46,131 nucleotides of DNA from Chloroflexota bacterium (GCA_023381565.1 JAMCRR010000148.1:1-46131), one strand, 5' to 3'; numbered from the stretch's first letter, positions 25,124 through 34,159 are shown. Notes: generated by a model not told the origin, from the letters alone. Numbers and translations: made by a program.

Positions 25124-26650
25124 TTACTGGTAGTAGGAACGGCCGCGCACATTTTCGTGGGCGGGCAAGGCGGTTTCAGAGGTGGTGGCAGCCAGGCGTT
25201 CAAGTTCGTTTTTGACATCCCGGTAGGAAAGCAGATGGTCCGCCAGCAGGATCTGGCAGGCGGTTTCCATTTGGGGGCGAGCGTAGCGGCGGGCCAGGTC
25301 GAGGATGCCCAGGCAGGAACGGTAGGCGTGCTGAGGGAACTGGCGAGATTTCAACAAGGCAGAGAGGTAGGCGCAGGTTTGTGGACCAATTTTGCCTGCC
25401 TCCTGTAAGAACCAGTCCTCGTTCATCCCGGTCATGAATTTGTGGTTGGAGGGCATATGCTCAAACCTGGTTGTAAAGCGCCCCTGAGCATGGCTGTGTG
25501 GATGGATGGCTACCTGCTGCCCATCGTGGAAGATAGCCACCAGGAATTCGGTCGCCCGAATACGCACTTCCTGCCGCACCAGGGTGTAGGGAACACTGTA
25601 GAAATGTCCTTCAAAGGCGATGTGGTAGTCGATATTTACCTTGGCCGTTTTCCAAATAGCATATTCATATGGGCGTTCCGGCAGCGGGCGCAGGGCGGGC
25701 TGGTCCAGCTCTGCGAATAATTCCTTTCTGGATTTCCCCAGATGCTGCATTTCCTTCTGGTTGAGCGCCTGGACCAGGGGCGCAATGGCGCGATTGGCTT
25801 CCCCCACGCTGAAGAAGGTCCGGTTGCGCAACGGCGCAAGAACCCAGCGCTCGACGTTCTGGACGCCGTTTTCGACGTGGGCTTTGTCACGCGGCTTGCG
25901 CACCCGCGCTGGCAGAACTGCTACATGGTAATACTCAGCCAGCTCCTGGTAGCTAGGATTGAGTTCCGGTTCATATCGGTTGGGCGATTTCACTCCCGTC
26001 TTCAGGTTATCCGGGCAGATGGTTTTAGGGAGGCCGCCAAAGAAGCTGAAGGCTCTGACATGCCCGCCTAGCCAGTGCTGCAATTCCTGGGAAGGCTGGA
26101 TTTCCACGTAAGTGTAACTACTGGCAGGCAAGGTCGCCACAAACACTGCAGCTCGGCTGATTTCACCGGTCTCGGGATTGGTGATCGCCAACGTCATCCC
26201 AGCATAGTCCACCTGCATCTCCTCGCCCGCCTTGTGTGGAAGGCGCATCGTGTTGGTATGGGCTTTATTCCAGCGCTGGTAATACACCCGGAATTGGGTG
26301 AAGCCATACCCATTGGGGTGCTTTTCCCGGTATTCTTGCCAGAGCAGTGTCAGGGTTACCCCGCGCTTGGATAATTCTCGATGGACATCCTCCCAATCCG
26401 GTACAGGTCGATCGGTAACTGGCTTGTCACCGCTTTCTTCAGGATACAACTGGCGGTAGAGTCCTTCATCGCTCAGTTCTTCCGGCAGCGGCCAGCCCAA
26501 TCCAGCTTTCTTCGCTCGCTCCAGGTATTCTCCTACCGTGCTGTTGGAAACCTGGCAAGCCCGTGCTGCCGCCCGGTTGGACAAGCCTGCTTCATAATGT
26601 AATCGAATGACTTCGCGAATCTTTCTCACAGACAATCTCTCTTGGGGCAT
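25124..26650 (-). CDS. istA: IstA transposase of IS copy A
   Basis: This 508-aa DDE transposase of the IS21 family carries an N-terminal HTH (LSNRAAARACQVSNSTVGEYL). The catalytic triad is visible as D in MQVDYAGMTL, D in ICPDNLKTGV and E in KAHVENGVQN. The start at 26650 is set by GAGGAGG five bases upstream; a GTG two codons earlier is less likely. The gene is intact and co-oriented with istB. Its HTH should bind the 23-bp motifs at the element ends. Confidence 0.94.
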   Translation of the reverse strand: MPQERLSVRKIREVIRLHYEAGLSNRAAARACQVSNSTVGEYLERAKKAGLGWPLPEELSDEGLYRQLYPEESGDKPVTDRPVPDWEDVHRELSKRGVTLTLLWQEYREKHPNGYGFTQFRVYYQRWNKAHTNTMRLPHKAGEEMQVDYAGMTLAITNPETGEISRAAVFVATLPASSYTYVEIQPSQELQHWLGGHVRAFSFFGGLPKTICPDNLKTGVKSPNRYEPELNPSYQELAEYYHVAVLPARVRKPRDKAHVENGVQNVERWVLAPLRNRTFFSVGEANRAIAPLVQALNQKEMQHLGKSRKELFAELDQPALRPLPERPYEYAIWKTAKVNIDYHIAFEGHFYSVPYTLVRQEVRIRATEFLVAIFHDGQQVAIHPHSHAQGRFTTRFEHMPSNHKFMTGMNEDWFLQEAGKIGPQTCAYLSALLKSRQFPQHAYRSCLGILDLARRYARPQMETACQILLADHLLSYRDVKNELERLAATTSETALPAHENVRGRSYYQ

Positions 26651-26720
26651 ACCCACCTCCTCGATGTTGAAGAGGCAGAATACCTCATTTTGGGATTGTC
26701 AGCGCTTCTTTCCCCGCTTT

Positions 26721-26816
26721 AGTGTGCGACATACACCGTTTAAGGTGTGCGGCTTGCTCCGTTTAACCTGTGCGACATACTCCGTTTAAGGTGTTCGCCA
26801 TCTGCCGTTTTTTGCA
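26721..26816. repeat. Four 23-bp transposase-binding repeats at the right end of IS copy A
   Basis: Units begin at 26721, 26744, 26767 and 26790. Each follows the pattern gTGTGCGaC, then aTaCtCCGTTTAA, with a few changes; the outermost is longer and ends in TGCA. The 23-bp period (about two helical turns) suggests IstA binding side by side on one DNA face. The left end has two copies in inverted orientation. Confidence 0.75.
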
Positions 26817-26902
26817 CTTGCGTATTTCGGTGAAGTCGCACAGTGAAAACGGAGTATGGCGCACAGTTGGGGAGAGGAAAGCGCCGGTGAAATAATTGTA
26901 CA

Positions 26903-27652
26903 TCAAGTGTTCGGCATGGTCCGAATTGCGCGCAGTTTTCGTTGGGACTCGCCCTGCAAAGTCAAGCGATAGGCGTTGTGGATCAGGCGGTCGAGGATGG
27001 CGTCCGCCAAAGTAGGGTCAGGAAGTCGGGCGTGCCACTCAGCCACAGGGACCTGGCTAGAAATAAGGGTGGAGGAGCGGCCGAAGCGATCGTCAAAGAT
27101 TTCCAACAAATCCTGGGCATTGGCAATCGAAATCGAATCCCGCATCCAATCATCGAAAATCAGGAGGTCCACTTTCGCCAGAGAGCGCAACAGGTTGGCA
27201 TAAGAGCCATCCTGGCGAGAGAGGTCGAGGGCATGCAGCAGGCGAGAGGTTCGCAGGAAACGGACCGAGAAACCGCTGCGGGCAGCAGCATTGCCCAAAG
27301 CACAACTGAGGAACGTTTTACCACCGCCGGTCGGGCCAAGGATCAGCAGATTGAGGCTGTTGCGAATCCATTGGCCCTGGGCCAGTTCGAAGACCAGGCG
27401 GCGGTCAAGGCTACGTTCCGGGGTAAAGTCCACCTCCTCAATAGTTGCCTGGATGGGAAAGTCGGCCAATATCAAGCGGCGGTGCAGGCGGTGGTCGGAA
27501 CGGCGAGTGCATTCCTGATCCACCAGGAGGGTCAGGCGCTCCTCAAAGGCCAGATCGGCATATTGAGGATTAGCCTGTTGTTCCCGCAGACCTTCTCGGA
27601 AAGCGGGGAGACGCAGTAGGAGCAGTTTGTCGAAGAGAGATTGGTTGAGCAT
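26903..27652 (-). CDS. istB: IstB transposition ATPase of IS copy B
   Basis: This 249-aa IstB has Walker A in LILGPTGGGKTFLS, Walker B in LLIFDDWMRD and LISSQVPVAEWH. It follows its istA by 12 bases and starts with ATG. It is full length and also ends in MPNT. It is homologous to the IstB of copy A but clearly diverged, especially at the N-terminus and around residues 45-75. Confidence 0.93.
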   Translation of the reverse strand: MLNQSLFDKLLLLRLPAFREGLREQQANPQYADLAFEERLTLLVDQECTRRSDHRLHRRLILADFPIQATIEEVDFTPERSLDRRLVFELAQGQWIRNSLNLLILGPTGGGKTFLSCALGNAAARSGFSVRFLRTSRLLHALDLSRQDGSYANLLRSLAKVDLLIFDDWMRDSISIANAQDLLEIFDDRFGRSSTLISSQVPVAEWHARLPDPTLADAILDRLIHNAYRLTLQGESQRKLRAIRTMPNT

Positions 27653-27664
27653 GCTACGAAATCC

Positions 27665-29200
27665 TTAGTGGTAATAAGTATCCCCACGAATATTTTCGTG
27701 GGAGGGCAGCGAAACTGGCTGGGAGTTAGCGGAGAGTGAGCGGTTCAGGTGCTCCAATTCAGCCTTCACGTCCTGGTAAGATAAGACCTTGGCCTCCAGA
27801 GCGTTCTGGCAGGCAGTTTCAAGTAGTTGGTGATTGTGCTTTTTGGATAGGCTGAGGACCCCCAGGCAAGATCGGTAAGCCTGTTCGGGGTAGGTTCGGG
27901 ACTTGAGCAGGGCGGAGACCAATTGGGCCGTGTGGGGACCCACTTCGGCGGCCCAGTGCAGCAGCCAGTCCGCATTCACTTCAGCCACGAACCGATGATT
28001 GGGAGGCATGTGATCCGGACAAGTGGTGTAGCGACCGGGATGTGAACTGCGTGGATGAACCGCCACCGGTTTACCTTGGTGGAAGATCTCCAGCATACGC
28101 TCAGTGGCGCGTAGATCCACTTCTGCATGGATCAAGGGATGGGGAACGCTGTAGTAGTGTTTCTCGAAAACGATGTGGTAGTCGAGACTGACCCTGGCTT
28201 TTTTCCAAAGGGCAAATTCATAGGGCTTTTCTGGCAATGGGCGCAGGGCAGGCTGGTCCAGTTCCTCGAACAACTGGCGGCGAGATTTTCCTAAATGTTG
28301 CATCTCTCGCTCATTGAGTTCCTTGAGTTGCTCCCAGATCGCCCGGTTGGCTTCCGGAATACTGAAAAAAGTCCGGTTCCGCAGGGGCGCTAAGACCCAG
28401 CGTTCCACATTTTGCACCCCGTTTTCGGCATTGCCCTTGTCCTTGGGTTTACGTACTCGGGCCGGTAAGACCGCCACCTGGTAATGCTCTGCCATTTCCT
28501 GGTAGGTGGGATTGAGATCCGGCTCGTAATAGTTGGGGCTTTTCACCCCGGTTTTTGGATTATCCGGACGCAAAATCTTGGTCACACCCCCGAAAAAATT
28601 CACGGCGCGCACGTGGCCATTGATCCAATGACACAGTTCCTGGCTCGGCTGTGCTTCGGCGTACAGGTAGTTGCTGGCAGGCAGGGTAGCCACAAACACG
28701 GACGCCTGGCTAATCTCGCCAGTTTCAGGATTGGTAATCGGGATGGTAGCTCCCGCATAATCCACTTTCATCTCCTCACCGCCTTTGTGGATCCGATGCA
28801 TCCCGGGGTTTTGCTTTTGCCGCCAGCGTCGATAATATTCACAATATTGGGTGTATTTGTAGCCATCCGGATGTTGCTCAATGTATTCAATCCACAATAA
28901 CCTCAGCGTGACCCCATCTTTGGACAGCTCCCGCTTTATCTCGTCCCAATCGGGCAGAGGTTTGCCGGATCTTACAGATGGCTGTTCCTCCCCAAACATC
29001 TTCCGGTACAGCTCTTCCTCACTCAGCTCGGCCGGCAACGGCCAACTGATTCCAACTGCCCGGGCGCGCTGAAGATATTCCCCCACAGTGCTGTTGGATA
29101 CCTTGCAGGCTCGGGCTATTGCCCGATTGGATAATTTCAAATCTTCTTTGAGTCTGAGAATTTCTCTGATCTTGCGCACGGTTAGTCGCTCCTGGGCCAT
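27665..29200 (-). CDS. istA: IstA transposase of IS copy B
   Basis: This 511-aa IS21-type DDE transposase has the HTH LSNRAIARACKVSNSTVGEYL. The triad residues are D in MKVDYAGATI, D in LRPDNPKTGV and E in GNAENGVQN. The start at 29200 (MAQERLTVRK) has GAGGAGG four bases upstream; the frame is open to 29239. The gene is intact and could also act on the related ends of copy A. Confidence 0.94.
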   Translation of the reverse strand: MAQERLTVRKIREILRLKEDLKLSNRAIARACKVSNSTVGEYLQRARAVGISWPLPAELSEEELYRKMFGEEQPSVRSGKPLPDWDEIKRELSKDGVTLRLLWIEYIEQHPDGYKYTQYCEYYRRWRQKQNPGMHRIHKGGEEMKVDYAGATIPITNPETGEISQASVFVATLPASNYLYAEAQPSQELCHWINGHVRAVNFFGGVTKILRPDNPKTGVKSPNYYEPDLNPTYQEMAEHYQVAVLPARVRKPKDKGNAENGVQNVERWVLAPLRNRTFFSIPEANRAIWEQLKELNEREMQHLGKSRRQLFEELDQPALRPLPEKPYEFALWKKARVSLDYHIVFEKHYYSVPHPLIHAEVDLRATERMLEIFHQGKPVAVHPRSSHPGRYTTCPDHMPPNHRFVAEVNADWLLHWAAEVGPHTAQLVSALLKSRTYPEQAYRSCLGVLSLSKKHNHQLLETACQNALEAKVLSYQDVKAELEHLNRSLSANSQPVSLPSHENIRGDTYYH

Positions 29201-29281
29201 GTTTCCTCCTCGTTGTTCTGAAGAGAAAGCATGCCACATTTTTGGATTAACCGGCAGCTTTCATCGCCCCGCTTTTATAAA

Positions 29282-29353
29282 GTGTGCGCCTTACCCCGTA
29301 TCCGGTGTGCGACATGCTCCGTTTAATCTGTGCGCCTTGCCCCGAATTATGCA
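29282..29353. repeat. Three 23-bp transposase-binding repeats at the right end of IS copy B
   Basis: Units begin at 29282, 29305 and 29328 with the same TGTGCG...CCCCG or CTCCGTTTAA pattern and period as in copy A. The last unit ends at the terminal GCA (29353). Confidence 0.7.
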
Positions 29354-29518
29354 TAGGCGAGAATTAATGGTCTTACAATCTTTCGAGATTATTCCCTCTT
29401 GGGTGTATTAAGCAATACATCAAAAATGAATTAATCGACAATTGATTACTAGAATGTAAATTCTTATCGATATTTCAATAATGTGCAGAGAATAACCAGA
29501 ACTTATGTGCTATTATAA

Positions 29519-30508
29519 ATGAAACGTAATATTCGGTACTATGGCAAAAACCTGAGTCGATTTCTTTATGGATATAACACTATGGATACTTCACCGATCA
29601 ATCCACATCCAGCAAAAGTGACATCAAGGACAGAAACTCCCCCTGCTTTAGTTCGAGGGCTTCAATTCTTCGAAAATCGGCAAGCACGCTGCTCTACAAA
29701 CACAAATCGTCGAGAACAGAATATTCTGCATCATTTCGCAGATTATTTACAATTCATAGGTTTACCGCCCAAAGACTTGTATCATAATCCTGCTGCCTGG
29801 TCTATCGTAACCTTCGAGTTAGCCAACGGGTTCGTACTCTGGCAAATCAACCGGGGATATGCCATGGGCACAGTCAATAATCAGATCCTAACGATCTGGA
29901 AATACGTAGAAATGGCCTGTTCTGCCGGCATTGTGACAGATGAGGAGTATGCGAAGATCCGTTTAGGTGTCTTCAAGGTCCACAATGAAAGAGATTTTCA
30001 GACACGATTGCTCCAATGCAGGCTGGCCAAGAAAACCTATCCTGCAAATTTGGAATTAAAGATCCTTCTCTTGCATAATGACCAGGTAGCAACTCTCAAA
30101 TCACAACCGGATACTCCCCAAGGGTGCCGGGATGGCTTGATCATGAACCTGCTCCTGGATTGTGGTTTACGGATGAAAGAGCTGATGCAGCTCAAGCGGG
30201 AGGATTTTGACCTGGAAACAGGTAAGTTACGCATCCCGATCCCTGGAACGAGGAAGGTCAAGGTGTATCGGCTGACCGAGGATATTCTCCGCCTCACCCT
30301 GAAATATTTTTCCGAATCCGCTCCTTCTTCAGGCGTTATCTGGCGAGGTTCCCGAAAGGGAAAACATGGACTGACTGATGATCCAATGAGCGAACGTGCA
30401 CTGATTGAGCGGATCCGGACCTTAGGTGAGCGGATTGGCCTGAAAGGGTTGTGCGCTAAAGACTGCAAAAGCTATTGGCAGGCTCACACAGCTCGCAGCC
30501 AAACCTAG
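29519..30508 (+). pseudogene. Tyrosine recombinase lacking its catalytic C-terminus
   Basis: The 329-aa reading frame is a phage-type integrase with a SAM-like domain (about residues 45-150) and the first catalytic arginine in LLLDCGLRMKELMQLKRED. The His-x-x-Arg box, expected as an A-H-D-C-R-H-Y-W type motif, reads LCAKDCKSYW, so both catalytic residues are lost. The frame stops after HTARSQT before the second His/Trp and the nucleophile Tyr. It cannot be an active recombinase. The same truncated end is found at 33505-33738, so the stop predates the duplication. The first ATG (29519) has no clear ribosome binding site, and a start at 29582 (MDTSPINP) is possible. It may be a relic, or a DNA-binding protein without catalysis. 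Confidence 0.8.
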
Positions 30509-30615
30509 CCAACCCTTCAATATCTCCCTACCAATCATCCCCTATGTTCACTTTTGACTATTCCGGAAATGAGCCTAATCGATCAGCCTTTTTAGAGACG
30601 AAGAAATTTCTCACG

Positions 30616-30686
30616 TTCTCGCAGCGAGAATGCATTTAGTGAATCTATTTGCTCTCGCGCGAGAGCATAATTAGTGAAGCTATTTG
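30616..30686 (+). repeat. Palindrome array downstream of the integrase relic, copy 1
   Basis: TTCTCGCAGCGAGAA (30616-30630) and GCTCTCGCGCGAGAGC (30651-30666) are palindromes with centres about 35 bases apart. Between and after them stand related spacers, catTTAGTGAATCTATTT and aATTAGTGAAGCTATTT. Both the palindromes and the spacers recur at 33843, and one unit recurs inverted at 6074. The spacing of about 3 helical turns suits cooperative binding of a dimeric protein. Confidence 0.75.
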
Positions 30687-30886
30687 ATCGTGATTTATTG
30701 TGTATATCGAGAACCAGCAAGGATATTGTGGTTGAAAAACTCCTTCTTAAAACAATAACCTCGCAAAAGGCATTCATGCTAATATCATTTCATAACCGTA
30801 CACCTCCGGGCTCATTCGAACGAAGATCGTAAGCCCCCTTGATTTTCAGGCCCGTAGGGCCGCTGGTTAGCCATCGCAAATTGTTT

Positions 30887-30911
30887 CTTATGACCAGATG
30901 GTCAACATAAG
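30887..30911. promoter_or_regulatory. Nested palindrome, possible operator
   Basis: TGACCAGATGGTCA (30891-30904) is a palindrome with 6-bp arms. CTTATG (30887-30892) and CATAAG (30906-30911) form outer arms. It lies about 90 bases upstream of the promoter candidate for the beta-helix gene. The rest of the 30687-31131 gap shows no gene. Confidence 0.35.
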
Positions 30912-30999
30912 GTTTGTTTGTGTTCTTCCCGTTCCTATGCCATCATTTAATACCCAACATGCAAATTGTAAATTGGGGTGATACAAGAAAAGCGCATGT

Positions 31000-31008
31000 T
31001 GTTATAAT
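31000..31008 (+). promoter_or_regulatory. Extended -10 promoter candidate of the beta-helix gene
   Basis: TGTTATAAT matches TGnTATAAT exactly and lies about 125 bases upstream of the start codon. No convincing -35 is present, as is allowed for extended -10 promoters. Confidence 0.45.
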
Positions 31009-31131
31009 TGATTAAGAAATCCCCTCATTCTCACCACAACTTATCGTTTTATCGTCCTTATTCATCCACCTAGAACCAGAGACCTGGCTGTGTTGTGAGT
31101 TTACTCCTCCCACATAGAAAGGATGGATGAG

Positions 31132-33282
31132 ATGAATGCAATCAAACGGAACGCTCTGCATTGGAGCATGATTTTAGTCGTCCTGCTTTTGTCCCAAGCT
31201 CCAGTCGTTAAAGCAGCACCTGGTGGGATTGTTCGCCACGTCAAACCTGGAGCTACCGGGTCGGGGCCGTGCGACACCTGGGAGAATGCCTGTGACCTGC
31301 AAACCGCCCTGGGGTTAGCCCAAGTGGGAGATGAAATCTGGGTGGCGGAAGGTGTCTACACGCCCAACCAGGTGGCTGCTCCTTACTCGAGCTGCCAGGA
31401 TATCCGCGAGCATAACAGCTCGGCGAGTGATGGCGACTACCTGATACAGCCTGGAGATAAACCTTTCCTGGTTTACTGCGCCGATATGGCTGCCACCCCA
31501 AAGGAGTATCTGAACCTGGTTAGCACGCCTGGCAGGAACTATTCTCAATATACTGCAAGCGATAATACTCCTGGTTCAGACGTCCTCACTTATTATTCTC
31601 GGGTGCGTTTAGCTCCGGATACTCTGGTCGTGGATACCAGCGACCAGACATTCACCAGCTCGACGGGGAGTTTGACGCACCTTGACGGACCAGAGGTCAC
31701 ATCAATGCCATACGGTGTGGCTATGGACTGTGCTGGGTATAATTCTACAACCGGAAAAGGTAATATCGACCTGCTAATCACACCATTTGCCATCCACTCC
31801 CAAGAAACATTCATCGACGGGGGTAATACATCTGGGGGAAGCGCGACGTACTATGCTAACCGTCAATTCGTTAATCTTCAAGGGGGAGGGGTGTGTGGCT
31901 GGATCAATCCAGCGCCGGGTGTTTTTAATCCATTCAATGATCGAGGCGGACCAATCTTAGAGCTGGAAATGATCCAGCCTGAACGAAGGCTTACCTTCCA
32001 ACTCAAAAATGGCGTGGCGCTCTACGGCGGATTTGCGGGTACGGAAAAGGAACGCGGTGAGCGAAATTGGGTAGAGCACTTCACGGTGCTGAGTGGGGAT
32101 ATCGAAGGCGATGACCTCACCGATGCTCATGGGATTGTCACCCACCCCTCAAATCTTACCGGTTATAACAGCTACCACGTCGTAACCGGAAGTGGGGTGT
32201 ATGCAACTGCGATTCTGGATGGTTTCACCGTTACTGCCGGCAATGCCTATACTTATCCCATGAGCAGCGGCGGTGGAATGTACAATGATAACGGCAGCCC
32301 CACCCTGAGAAATATCACCTTTTCTGGCAACTCAGCCGGCAACAGCGGTGGTGGGATGTTTAATACCAACTCTTCCTCGCCAACGTTGGCGAATGTTACC
32401 TTCTCTAACAACTCGGCTGGCCTGAGCGACGGTGGTGGTGGCGGTATGTGCAATTACAACTCCTCCAACCCGATCCTGACGGACGTCACCTTCTCGACCA
32501 ACTATTCTTTTGACATCGGGGGTGGGTTGGTGAACTACAACAGCAGTCCTAGCCTCACGAATGTCACTTTCTCCGGCAATACCGCGGTTTATAGAGGTGG
32601 TGGAATGTACAATTTCAGCGCGAGCGATGCCGTGCTGACGAATGTGAGCTTTGTAAACAATTCTGCAATAGACCCATCCTCCTATACAAATGGTGGTGGG
32701 ATGTATATCGATGAGAGCAGCCCCAATTTAACCAATGTCTTGGTTTACGCTAACTCGGCTATTTTGGGTGCTGGTATATACGTCACTCGCAGTAGTCCCA
32801 GGCTGACCAACGTAACGATTAGTGGCAATATAACTGATGGAGGGGGAGATTGCGGGATATCGGTTAGTGGAGGCAGTCATCTCATTTTGACCAATGCCAT
32901 CATCTGGGATAATCAGTGTTCGACGGAATTGTACGTCGATGCGGATAGTACCGCCGATGTCACTTTTAGCGATATTATGGTCTATCGTGATCTTTACCCG
33001 GGAAACGGGAACATCAATGGAGATCCATTGTTTGTAGATCCAAATTCCGGAAACCTTCGCCTGCAACGTGGCTCGCCTGCGATGGACGCCGGGAGCAACG
33101 CGGCCGTGCCGGCTGATGAGGTCGATCTGGACAAGGATGGGGATAAATCTGAACCGATTCCCTACGATCTGGACGGAAACCCGCGCTTTGTGGATTTCTC
33201 CAAGGCCGGAACATCACGGGTGGATATGGGCGCCTATGAGGTTCAGTTTATCAAGCTCTACCTGCCAAGTGTGACCAGGTAA
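31132..33282 (+). CDS. Secreted beta-helix protein (choice-of-anchor Q type)
   Basis: This 716-aa exported protein has a signal peptide (basic MNAIKRNALHW, hydrophobic SMILVVLLLSQAPVV, cleavage near KAA). The N-terminal part starts a parallel beta-helix (IVRHVKPGATGSG, DEIWVAEGVYTPN). From about residue 360, repeats of the form GGGMYN, SSPTLTNVTFSGNSA are seen at least six times, typical of right-handed beta-helix proteins. The C-terminus, PLFVDPNSGNLRLQRGSPAM followed by DLDGNPRFVD and RVDMGAYE, is the choice-of-anchor Q region. I prefer the start at 31132, since AAAGG lies 9 bases upstream; an ATG at 31123 is directly against it. Surface adhesion or polysaccharide binding is likely. It stands alone between two copies of an integrase relic and palindrome array. 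Confidence 0.88.
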   Translation: MNAIKRNALHWSMILVVLLLSQAPVVKAAPGGIVRHVKPGATGSGPCDTWENACDLQTALGLAQVGDEIWVAEGVYTPNQVAAPYSSCQDIREHNSSASDGDYLIQPGDKPFLVYCADMAATPKEYLNLVSTPGRNYSQYTASDNTPGSDVLTYYSRVRLAPDTLVVDTSDQTFTSSTGSLTHLDGPEVTSMPYGVAMDCAGYNSTTGKGNIDLLITPFAIHSQETFIDGGNTSGGSATYYANRQFVNLQGGGVCGWINPAPGVFNPFNDRGGPILELEMIQPERRLTFQLKNGVALYGGFAGTEKERGERNWVEHFTVLSGDIEGDDLTDAHGIVTHPSNLTGYNSYHVVTGSGVYATAILDGFTVTAGNAYTYPMSSGGGMYNDNGSPTLRNITFSGNSAGNSGGGMFNTNSSSPTLANVTFSNNSAGLSDGGGGGMCNYNSSNPILTDVTFSTNYSFDIGGGLVNYNSSPSLTNVTFSGNTAVYRGGGMYNFSASDAVLTNVSFVNNSAIDPSSYTNGGGMYIDESSPNLTNVLVYANSAILGAGIYVTRSSPRLTNVTISGNITDGGGDCGISVSGGSHLILTNAIIWDNQCSTELYVDADSTADVTFSDIMVYRDLYPGNGNINGDPLFVDPNSGNLRLQRGSPAMDAGSNAAVPADEVDLDKDGDKSEPIPYDLDGNPRFVDFSKAGTSRVDMGAYEVQFIKLYLPSVTR

Positions 33283-33504
33283 GCCGTCATCGTCCGGCGT
33301 TGAGCGAAATGCTGCCAGCCAGCCTGGGGTTTTTGAATCAAACGCACCACCAGCTTCTCGTATCGATTTATATAGGTGACGCAGAAGAAACTTGAAGGCT
33401 GGGTTTTACCGTTTGCTCCACGTATAATTTCAACCGAGACAAGCTGATAGGATTCGGATGGTCATAGCAGTGCTCCACGAAATGGGGGGATCCTTTCTTG
33501 GGGG

Positions 33505-33738
33505 ATGGCTCGATCGATATTTCTTTCAGGGAAGTATCTTGATCAATACGTGCCGGAGGCTGGGGCGATCGGTCGGGGATCCCGCAAAGGGAAACATGGC
33601 TTGACAGACGATCCAATGAACCAGCCAACGCTAATCGAGCGGATCTGGACCTTGGAAGAAAGGATTGGTCTGAAAGGGTTGCATGCCAATAACTGCCAAT
33701 GCTATTGACAGGCCCACAAAGCTCGCAGCCAAACCTAG
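33505..33738 (+). pseudogene. Second copy of the integrase 3' end
   Basis: The frame reads GRGSRKGKHGLTDDPMNQPT, then IGLKGLHANNCQCY, a TGA at 33706-33708, and QAHKARSQT with the same final TAG as at 30506. It matches residues 260-329 of the frame at 29519 but is more decayed, with a new nonsense codon and a degraded start (ARSIFLSGKYLDQYV). Downstream sequence is also shared with the first copy. It is a duplicate relic. Confidence 0.75.
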
Positions 33739-33842
33739 CCAACCTTCTGAATATCTCCCTGCCACGCCCCCATGTTCACTTTTGAGTTATGGAGTAATTG
33801 GCCAAATAATCATTCTGTTTAGAGGCAAAGGAGATTTTTTTC

Positions 33843-33943
33843 GTTCTCGCCGCGAGAACCATTTATTGAATCTATCCATTCTCGTACGAGAACACATTTA
33901 GTGAGGTTATTTTCTCACATGAGAACATAATTGGTGAAGCTGT
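33843..33943 (+). repeat. Palindrome array downstream of the integrase relic, copy 2
   Basis: Three palindromes follow each other: TTCTCGCCGCGAGAA (33843-33857), TTCTCGTACGAGAA (33878-33891) and TTCTCACATGAGAA (33911-33924, imperfect centre). The centres are about 34 and 33 bases apart. The spacers are variants of catTTAGTGAATCTATTT. The order and flanks match the array at 30616, with one more unit kept. Confidence 0.75.
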
Positions 33944-34159
33944 TTGTGATGCAGTAAAACCTATTTAGGGATCTGTTCCAACGGCATTTTGGTTTGCGAA
34001 TCGCCTTTCCGATTTGATGTGCAACGCCTGTGTAGCTGAGTGGTTCATCCCATAGAAAAGATACAATGCTATGGGGTTTGTAGAATAGCCAGACACCACA
34101 TATGGTACTGTGTAGAATCAATACCACCACATATAGGGGGTAGAAGGCGCAGGGGGCCG

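Larger units (their letters stand above)
24279..26816 (-). mobile_element. IS21-family insertion sequence, copy A
   Basis: This 2538-bp element has termini starting TGC and ending GCA. The left end (24279) begins TGCGTATTTCGG, and the right end, read in reverse complement from 26816, begins TGCAAAAAACGG. Inside both ends lie copies of a 23-bp motif of the form TGTGCGACATACTCCGTTTAA: two on the left and four on the right. istA and istB are both intact. The left end lies within the glycosylase gene. Two bases (CT) separate its right end from the next element. I see no target duplication across this copy alone. Confidence 0.85.
26819..29353 (-). mobile_element. IS21-family insertion sequence, copy B
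   Basis: This 2535-bp element begins TGCGTATTTCGG, like copy A, and ends in ATTATGCA at 29353. Inside the right end are three 23-bp repeats (29282, 29305, 29328). istA and istB are intact but differ from copy A by roughly 40% of residues in IstB, so this is a different member, not a recent duplicate. It is in the same orientation and 2 bp from copy A, the arrangement known from IS21 tandem dimers. Confidence 0.85.

Noticed and set aside
24279-26835. The shared TGCGTATTTCGGTGAA at 24279 and 26819 as a target-site duplication
   Set aside because: It is too long for IS21, and both copies continue into the same internal motifs. It is the left terminus of each of two elements.
32270-32800. DNA tandem repeats within the beta-helix gene
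   Set aside because: The repetition (GGGMYN, LTNVTFSGN) is at the protein level and irregular in DNA, as expected for a beta-helix coil.
30616-33943. A CRISPR array, because palindromic repeats recur at about 33-35 bp
   Set aside because: The sequences between the palindromes are themselves conserved, there are only two or three units per site, and no cas gene is present.
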